Below are positions 8,752 through 14,964 of a stretch of 14,964 bases of DNA, in pieces (positions within the stretch are counted from its first letter, which is position 1; each line of letters opens with the position of its first letter). Below the pieces are notes generated by a model, which worked only from the letters and a program-made list of their open reading frames with translations, did not search any database and was not told where the DNA came from. The stretch is taken from the NCBI GenBank assembly GCA_026770595.1, contig MU634164.1, positions 1 to 14,964 on the forward strand. The letters are read 5' to 3'. The stretch is from Ochromonadaceae sp. CCMP2298 (lineage: Eukaryota; Sar; Synurophyceae; Ochromonadales; Ochromonadaceae). The translations under genes and the position numbers were made by a program.

Positions 8752-10547
8752 CTAGAGCAGCCCCTGTCTCGCCAGGTCCTCGTAGGTACGCCTATTGAGC
8801 ACGTTCCCCTCAGTGTCCTCGAACTCCTCCTCCGCCTCCCCCCTGAACTGATCCACCCCCACCGCTCCGTTCACCTTGGCATACAGCGTCAGCGCGTCTT
8901 CTATCAGACAGATGTCGTGGAAGTGCTTCGTGTTGGGAATGCCTAGGCAGCGCATCCCGTGGGCGTGCTTCCACTCCTGGAAATGTCTGTCGAACGCGCG
9001 GCGCCCCCAGTAGCTCTGGTTCCCGCAGATCTCGCATTTGTACTCCACCCCCAGGCCGTGTAGCTTGTACAGCCAGTAGGGGATGGGCTTGCCGTCCCAC
9101 CCCAGAGGCAAATTTAAAGGGTTATATACGGGCGCATCGTCGTCCTCATCTACCTCCTCCTCCTCCTCTCTGCCCGTAGGCAGGCCAAACTCCTCCTCCT
9201 GCAGCTCCGCCTCCCTTTCTTCCGCCGTGCGCGTCTGCTGCTTCTCCGCGTGCTTCTGGGAGGCACTGACCACCGCAGACATCAATTCGCACAACGCCTG
9301 CACCCGGTACTCCCGCCACTGTGCGCCGAAAAGCGCCTTGTCCTCCCACTCCCCCGCCCCCCCCTCCGTGTCCTCCTCGAGCCTCCGCTTCTTTTCCTTG
9401 GCCTTAAAACTGGGGGGAATGTCTTCCGCCTTCTTGCCCCTCACTGCCCACAGTCTGTCCGCCCTGTCGGCCAGCGTACCGCCACACTTGAGGCCTAGCG
9501 CCTCGCAGGCCTCCTTAAGCCTCTCCAGACCCAGAGCCTGCAACTCCTGCGGGGCAGAGAACATCCCAAGCCTGAGGGGCTGCGGTCCCGCACCCGCACC
9601 CGCTCCCGCCCCTGCGCCCGCACCCACGCCCTTGATTTTCACCGCCCCGCTGGCCACCGCGGCCCTGAAGTCGTTCTGTATGTCTTTTTCCACCTGCTCC
9701 CACTGCAGCAGGGGGTTGCTACGCCGGAAGAAGTCTGCCAGGTAGGTCCACAGTTGGCCCAGATACTCCTGGAAGGCTTTCCCTTTAGCCCCCTCAGGCA
9801 GGTAGAAAAATACATTAAATCTCTCCAGGTACTGCACGTAGTCCTGCTGCAGGCCGGCGCCCCTTACGGCGTTGGAGAATACCAAGTGTAGTGAGTGTAA
9901 ATCGAGGTATTTTCCGAACACCTCCTCGCCCGAAAAGCCAACTTTTACCTCCACCCGTGTCTTGGTGACGGGCGCCTGGGGGAAATTCTGGTGGTACTCT
10001 AGGGTACTTTTGAGCGAGTCGTAGAAAGTACCCATGTTCATACCTGCTAGCTCATCGGCCAGCGTGGAGTCCTTGTCTTCGTACTGGCGGGCTAGGTCTG
10101 TGTGTGCGGAGACGATCCCGTCCACCATCTGCTTCAGCCGGTGCTGCTGCCACACCTTGGCTTTTTGCTACACAGGTAGGTAGGAGGTAGGAGGTGACAG
10201 GAAGCAGGTAGTTGTAAGGGTAATTGCAAGTAGCAGGTAGGAACAGGTAGGAACAGGTAGCAAGTCGCAGATAGACAGAACGGACACGCAAAGGAGATAA
10301 ATGGAGCACAGGGAAGAAAAAAGGGTAAGATACGTGCAATAACAGGGATGCAGTGCAATAACAGGGATGGGTTGCGTATTGCGTGAGCAGGAATGGGGTG
10401 CATAAGCAGGGATGGAGCGCAAGGGATGGGTTGGGGTGCGCGTCTTACCCCGTTGGGCTTCACGTCCAGCTCCTCCGTCACCGCCACCTCATACTTCTCC
10501 GCCAGCTCATGATTGAGCCGGATCAGCTCCAGCTGAGAGGACGACAT
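8752..10547 (-). CDS. SF3A3: Splicing factor 3A subunit 3 (SF3a60, Prp9 homologue)
   Basis: Component of the SF3a complex of the U2 snRNP, needed for branch-site recognition and prespliceosome assembly in the nucleus. Two exons, 10547-10449 and 10167-8752, with a 281-bp intron (donor GTAAGA, acceptor TGTAG), phase 0; 504 residues, close to the human 501. The N-terminal Prp9 region includes QYEDKDSTLADE and KYLDLHSLHLVF. A SAP-like motif lies at about 245-272 (LERLKEACEALGLKCGGTL). YNPLNLPLGWDGKPIPYWLYKLHGL leads into the matrin-type zinc finger: C411, C414, H428, H434 (C-x2-C-x13-H-x5-H), then HAHGMRCLGIPNT. The end RTYEDLARQGLL is typical. Oddities are a Gly-Ala dipeptide repeat near residues 212-228 and an acidic run REEEEEVDEDDD. 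The intron contains GGAACAGGTA and AATAACAGGGATG short repeats. Very confident. Confidence 0.97.
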
Positions 10548-10997
10548 AATACACTATTCAATCACAACTCAATCTTGCCGGGCGAGCTCCCACTTTCGAC
10601 GCCGTCGCAGGATGCAGCGTTCCCCTCACGCGTCACGTCCCAGAGCACGCGCTGCACTGAAACTGGAGCGGCCACTGACAGAGGGAGAATTGCCACTCCC
10701 TGCAAACCCAACAGTGTGAGAAGGGCTTGCAATCATTACGTAGAACAGTGTGCGCTGAGCAGAGCAGAATGGAGGGAGGGCGGGGAACCGTCGAAGCTTT
10801 TCGTTCGGGTACTTTTCCAGCTTTGGGTGGCAAAAATGGCATTTTTTGTCAAGGACTCTCAACCACCCACTGAGCACCCTCAAGACTCGGACACGGCTCT
10901 GAATCTGTTCTGTTGCTGGGCATGCTTTGTTCGAATGCAAAGCCCCACTAAAACTGTAGCGCCTCTGCTCCCCTGTGTTCCTCTGGAGCGTACAAAG
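10548..10997. promoter_or_regulatory. Divergent promoter region between SF3A3 and MPP10
   Basis: 450 bases between divergent start codons. It contains GGCAAAAATGGC overlapping GGCATTTTTTG (10829-10848), related to the CCCCAAAAAATGGCGG motif of other promoters here. The MPP10 frame remains open across this region, but the encoded residues look non-conserved. Confidence 0.5.
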
Positions 10998-13136
10998 ATG
11001 GCCGAAGGCGCGATGCTGCTGTCCATGCAGCTGGAGCAGCTGCTGGGCGAGATAAAATCCATCGACAAGCTGTGCAAACCCGACGAAGAGGTGGCAGAGA
11101 CCCTCTCCGTGCTGATGAAAGGCCTGTACGACTCGTCTGTAGTGGTGTCTAAGAGGAAGCTAGGTATCTTCCCGCAGCTGCTGGTGAGGGGGATGGACGA
11201 CGAGACGGTGTGGGAGGAGATACAGACACGCAACCAGCCGTTGCTGCGGTACGTGAAGAAGTCTGTCTCCCGTCTGAAGCACAAAATAGCGCAGATGGAG
11301 GAGAGCGATAGCGATAGCGAGGAGGAGGGAGATGAGTCAGAGGAGGGAGAAGAGGGAGAGGAGGGGGAGGAGGGGATGGAGGTAGAGGAAGGGGAAGAGG
11401 ATGAAGATGATGAGGACGAGGAAGATGAGGAGGAAGAGGAAGGGGGGGAAGAGGAAGGGGGGGAGGGAGAGGAGGGAGAGGAGGGAGAGGAAGAAGAGGA
11501 GGGAGTGGAGGATGACGAGGAGTACAGTGTGGATGGGGAGTTGGAGGAGGGGGAGGCTACGGGGGGCACTGGTCGGCTATCGGACGTCGTACTAGAAGAC
11601 GCCATGGAGAAGTGGCTAGACAGAGAGGAGGAATTAGAGGATGAGAGGGAGGCGCGCGCAGATCGTATACGCAAGAAGATCGAGCGTAATGAGGCTGTGG
11701 AGGAGGAGGGAGCGGATGATGACGATATGGCGTTTGTGCAGGGGAGATTGTATGAGGAGGATGGGGATGAGAGCGAGGAGGAGGAGGAGGGGGGAGCGGC
11801 GGACTATCGATTTGATGATTTCTTTGTAGGCAGGCCTAGTGGTGCTAAGAGCGGTAAGAGGCAGGAGAAGGAGGAGGAGGAGGAGGAGGGGGGCGATTCG
11901 GAGGACGATGATGGTGACTTCGATGAGGACAAGGAGGATTTCGAGGACGAGGAGGAGGAGGAAGAGGAGGAAGTGGAGGATGGTGGCAAGAACAAGAGTG
12001 ACAAGAAGGGAGGTAAGGGTGGCAAGACCACTCCTTCTAGCGGTGCTGTGCCTGTGACGGGTCGGGGGGCTCGCAATGCTGCCCTGGCCCTGCAGATCGC
12101 ACAGCTCGAGAAAGAATTGGTGGCACCCAAGGCCTGGGAGCTCAGGGGGGAGGTGGGGGCCGGAGAGAGGCCCGAGAACAGCTTTCTGGATCTGCACGCC
12201 GAGGTGGAGCGGACCTCCAAGCCCCGGCCTGTGGTGACTCAGGAGTTCACACTGTCCCTGGAGCAGCTTATCACACTCAGGGTGAAGGAGGGGCGATTCG
12301 ACGATGTCGTGGTGCGGGTAGCGGCCGTGGACGCGGGTGCAGGGGGTGCAGGGGGTGCGGCGGCGGAGCTGAGTCAGGAGAAGAGCAGACAGGGTCTGGG
12401 GGAAGTGTATGCTGAGGAGTTCCTCGCACAGAGTCTCAACGCACGACCTGACGTTCAGAGTCAGAAGCTGGTCTCAGACCGTGCAGAGGCCAATGCACTC
12501 TTCCAGCGCGTGTCGAGGCAATTAGATGCTCTGTCGCACTTCCACTTCACACCTAGGCCTATGGGTGCGGCGGATGAGGGTGTGGTGAAGGCGTTACCTG
12601 TGGCGGCACTGTTATTGGAGGACGCGGCTCCTGGGGCACAGGGGCAGGGGGCATCGCAGGTGGCACCAGGGGAGGTGTTGGGCAAGAAGAGGGGGGTAGA
12701 GGGGGCCATGTTGAGTGCCGAGGAGATGACACGGGAGGACAAGAAGAGGCATCGCAGGGCCTCCAAGGCCGCGCACAAGACCACCAAGGCACGAGACTCG
12801 GAGGCAGCGTTGGCAGCGGGGGGCAAGAGTGCCGCCAAAGAGGTGCGCCAGCGCGATGAAAGGGATCTGGCTGACCAGCTGCAGAGAGACAGTCGCGTCA
12901 CACTTACGGACGGTGCGGGCGCAGTGGAGAAGAAGAAGAGGGACAAGACGGCTCCCCCTGCCTCTGGCTCTGCCGCCGCCTCTGCCTCCACCTCGTTCAA
13001 GTCGTCCTCTTTCTTCTCCAACCTGCAGCAGCAGACGCAGGCGCTCATCAAGAGCAAGGCGGGGGGCGACGAGGGGGAGAAGAGGAAGAAGCAGAAGGTA
13101 GCGGGGGCCAATGCTTCCAGCTCGCTTATGCTGTAA
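10998..13136 (+). CDS. MPP10: U3 snoRNP protein MPP10
   Basis: Component of the nucleolar SSU processome, required with Imp3 and Imp4 for 18S rRNA processing. Intronless, 712 residues from the ATG at 10998 (MAEGAMLLSM); the frame is open back to 10383, but upstream residues are not MPP10-like and overlap the SF3A3 first exon on the other strand. The N-terminus holds VWEEIQTRNQPLLRYVKK, a conserved region. Residues about 101-360 are strongly acidic (Glu/Asp runs), as in the family. The conserved C-terminal half starts about residue 365: QLEKELVAPKAWELRGEV, ERPENSFL, RPVVTQEFTLSLEQLI, then EVYAEEFLAQ and LDALSHFHFTPRP, followed by a Lys/Arg-rich tail suited to the nucleolus. The acidic region is encoded by GAG/GGA-rich DNA with a long pure-purine run. 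Ala-Gly insertions (GAGGAGGAAAEL) look lineage-specific. Confidence 0.95.
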   Translation: MAEGAMLLSMQLEQLLGEIKSIDKLCKPDEEVAETLSVLMKGLYDSSVVVSKRKLGIFPQLLVRGMDDETVWEEIQTRNQPLLRYVKKSVSRLKHKIAQMEESDSDSEEEGDESEEGEEGEEGEEGMEVEEGEEDEDDEDEEDEEEEEGGEEEGGEGEEGEEGEEEEEGVEDDEEYSVDGELEEGEATGGTGRLSDVVLEDAMEKWLDREEELEDEREARADRIRKKIERNEAVEEEGADDDDMAFVQGRLYEEDGDESEEEEEGGAADYRFDDFFVGRPSGAKSGKRQEKEEEEEEGGDSEDDDGDFDEDKEDFEDEEEEEEEEVEDGGKNKSDKKGGKGGKTTPSSGAVPVTGRGARNAALALQIAQLEKELVAPKAWELRGEVGAGERPENSFLDLHAEVERTSKPRPVVTQEFTLSLEQLITLRVKEGRFDDVVVRVAAVDAGAGGAGGAAAELSQEKSRQGLGEVYAEEFLAQSLNARPDVQSQKLVSDRAEANALFQRVSRQLDALSHFHFTPRPMGAADEGVVKALPVAALLLEDAAPGAQGQGASQVAPGEVLGKKRGVEGAMLSAEEMTREDKKRHRRASKAAHKTTKARDSEAALAAGGKSAAKEVRQRDERDLADQLQRDSRVTLTDGAGAVEKKKRDKTAPPASGSAAASASTSFKSSSFFSNLQQQTQALIKSKAGGDEGEKRKKQKVAGANASSSLML
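11427..11505 (+). repeat. 79-base uninterrupted homopurine tract in MPP10
   Basis: Every base of the coding strand here is A or G (GAGGAGGAAGAGGAAGG and variants), encoding the Glu/Gly-rich acidic region. It contains several runs of seven G. Confidence 0.85.
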
Positions 13137-13389
13137 TATATATTTTAAAAAACATCTACCACAAAAACCTTCCGAAGTTATATGTATCGGCCGCTTTCAT
13201 GTTTACAGTGGGTTAAATTTTAGTGGTATTTCGGCACCCCAAAAAGTGCCAAAATAGGTGAAAATGTTGCCCCCTGAAAATCCAACCCTGAATTTTCTTC
13301 CTCCTCTCTGCATCTTTGGCCACGAGGCATGTGAATGATTGCAAGCCGCAAGGCACTCTTCATTCACTTTCAAGTCGAGAGACTTCACG
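13137..13389. promoter_or_regulatory. MPP10 3' side and NHE promoter region
   Basis: Directly after the MPP10 stop the sequence is AT-rich (TATATATTTTAAAAAAC), a likely 3' end. At 13233-13250 GGCACCCCAAAAAGTGCC is an inverted repeat (GGCAC/GTGCC) containing CCCCAAAAA, resembling the motif of the other promoters, 140 bases before the NHE start. Confidence 0.45.
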
Positions 13390-14876
13390 ATGGAGCAGAG
13401 CAGAGAGCTGGCCTCTTCGGAGGCGGCGCACGAGTTCGGCGCGCTCAACACGCTGCTGCTATGCGTGATCCTCGGCCTGTGCGTGCTCTGCGCCTACCTC
13501 ATCAAACAGAATTCCTTCTACTACCTGCCCGAGTCCGGGGCCGCCATCGTGGTGGGTATGGTTGTGGGCGGGCTTGCACGGGTTGTCTTCCCCTCCACGG
13601 AGGAATTGGCCTTCCTCAGCTTCGAGCCAGAGCTGTTCTTCTTCCTTTTGCTGCCCCCGATCATTTTCGAGGCCGGCTACTCCCTCGAGAAGGGCGCCTT
13701 CTTCGCCAACTTCTGGACCATCTTGGTCTTCGCAGTCTTCGGCACTATCATCTCTACGTTCACAATCGGCTTGCTGGTGTATGTGGTGGGTCTTATAGGA
13801 CTGGTGGACATTGACACCTCCTCCCCCATGGAGGCGCTGGTCTTTGGAGCCCTCATATCCGCAGTGGACCCCGTAGCCACCCTCTCAATCATGGGCAACC
13901 CCGAGCTTAACTGCGACCCCCTATTGTACGCTTTGGTGTTCGGCGAGTCGGTGTTAAACGACGCAGTGGCCATTGTTTTATTCAAAACATTCCTCGCCAG
14001 CTACGAGTCCGAGCAGAGCTTTTCATCAGACACGATCCCCCTCATCCTCAAGAACTTCACCCTGGTCTCCCTGGGGTCAGTGGCGGTGGGCGTGTTTATC
14101 GCGTTGGCGTGCTCGTACCTGTGCAAGAACACTCAGATGCGCCTGTACCCGGAGGTAACACTCCAAATGTATACTGATAAAACATAATTACCCTCACAAT
14201 AAACACCATACCATAACAACCCTCCAAATATACGCCATAATACCCTCCCAATATATATCATAATAACCCTGCCATAAATGATAAAACATAATGATAACCC
14301 CCATAACACTACAGTACGAGATCTCGATGCTCTTCCTGTTCGCGTACGGGTCCTACTCCTTCAGCGAGGCACTGGGTCTGAGTGGAATCATGAGGTACAG
14401 CCTCGCAAACCACTCTTATATAACTATATAATATCTACGATATAACCCCCTCTACTTATGATACCTTTACACTCCTCTTCTAATAACCCCCTAATATAAC
14501 CTTCTCACTCTCTGATACTCTCTCTTCTCTCCTCCCCCTCAGCCTGTTTTTCTGCGCCCTCGTGCTCTCCCACTACAACTCCCACAACCTCTCCCCTACC
14601 TCCCAAATCACCGCACACAACATATTCAAATCACTCGCCGTGCTGAGCGAATATTTCGTCTTTTTGTACATAGGCATGGGCCTATTTACCGGAAAATACA
14701 CGCAGATAAACATTTTTTTCACCTTCCTTTGTACCGGGTTTTGCCTTTTGGCGAGGGTTTTTAATATCTTCCCTCTAGCGTGGGTAGCAAACCTGGGAAG
14801 AAAGGTGCCCATACCGTATAAGATGCAGGTTGTTATGTGGTTCGCGGGCCTGAGGGGAGCCATTGCTTTCGCGCTG
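13390..14876 (+). CDS. Na+/H+ exchanger (NHE/CPA1 family, NHE8-like), 3' end outside window
   Basis: Electroneutral cation/proton antiporter of plasma or endomembranes. Three exons seen: 13390-14154, 14315-14394, 14543-14876; a donor GTAAGT at 14877 shows the gene continues. 393 residues visible. A short cytosolic N-terminus is followed by many membrane segments. Diagnostic motifs: FFFLLLPPIIFEAGYSLEKG (83-102; the conserved LPPIIFE of TM4), SAVDPVATLSIM (157-168), FGESVLNDAVAIVLF (184-198; N190-D191 is the ion-binding pair of electroneutral exchangers), GLSGIM plus SLFFCALVLSHY across the intron, and WFAGLRGAIAFAL at the end of exon 3. Similarity to NHE8-type sequences (SHYNSHNLSP; human SHYTHHNLSP) suggests an endomembrane form, but localisation cannot be read here. 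Intron 1 consists of loose CCATAATACCCTCC repeats. The regulatory C-terminus is missing from the window. Confidence 0.93.
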
Positions 14877-14964
14877 GTAAGTGTATGCTGAGGTATGGGT
14901 GTGGGGTGAATCGTCTGCTCTCTTTCTCTTCTCTGCTGAATACACACATATACACAAACACACC

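Noticed and set aside
10383-10997. Open 205-codon upstream extension of the MPP10 frame
   Set aside because: It overlaps the SF3A3 first exon and intron on the other strand, crosses the shared promoter region, and its residues look unlike MPP10.
10880-11674. Long antisense ORF of Ser/Pro runs in MPP10
   Set aside because: It is the complement of GAG/GGA codons in the acidic region, with no independent coding signal.

Overview
This is a gene-dense piece of nuclear eukaryotic genome: eight protein-coding genes plus one doubtful small ORF, cut by short GT-AG introns (64 to 333 bp). I place it in an alga with a secondary red-type plastid, most likely a photosynthetic stramenopile. The main reason is a nuclear uS15 ribosomal protein whose first exon encodes a signal peptide ending in SA|F, the heterokont/cryptophyte 'ASAFAP' type plastid leader. 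A bacterial/organellar-type histidyl-tRNA synthetase fits this. Gene names come from recognising protein families by eye; no database search was run.

Layout. 99-2046 (+): 3' part of histidyl-tRNA synthetase, six exons, 5' end outside the window. 2291-3139 (-): plastid-targeted uS15, two exons, convergent with the first gene. 3140-3961: gene-free. 3962-5075 (-): AMPK/SNF1 beta subunit, three exons, N-myristoylation start and a glycogen-binding CBM48 domain. 5076-5778: mostly gene-free, with a small ORF between short direct repeats. 5779-7398 (-): YIP1-family Golgi membrane protein (YIPF1/2 type), five exons. 7399-7735: divergent promoter region. 7736-8162 (+): small C2H2 zinc-binding protein of the At2g23090 type, two exons. 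8163-8751: repeat-rich convergent spacer. 8752-10547 (-): SF3A3 (SF3a60) splicing factor, two exons. 10548-10997: divergent promoter region. 10998-13136 (+): MPP10, intronless. 13390-14876 (+): NHE-type Na+/H+ exchanger, three exons seen, running off the right edge.

The genes are unrelated housekeeping functions (translation, energy sensing, trafficking, splicing, rRNA processing, ion transport) and do not form one pathway. SF3A3 and MPP10 share a divergent promoter region, so two RNP-biogenesis genes may be co-regulated. A motif close to CCCCAAAAAATGGCGG recurs in several promoters.

The most unusual material is in the introns. They are C/T-rich on the transcribed-sense strand of whichever gene carries them, many contain a YTAAC-like branch motif, and many donors are GTAC rather than GTAAG. 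Two neighbouring introns of the histidyl-tRNA synthetase gene begin with near copies of the exon that follows them, which may be a trace of intron gain by local duplication. Introns of three different genes share an ACCTATTAAACCC motif, and one YIP intron is a 33-bp minisatellite that reaches its own splice donor. Three introns are multiples of three with no in-frame stop.
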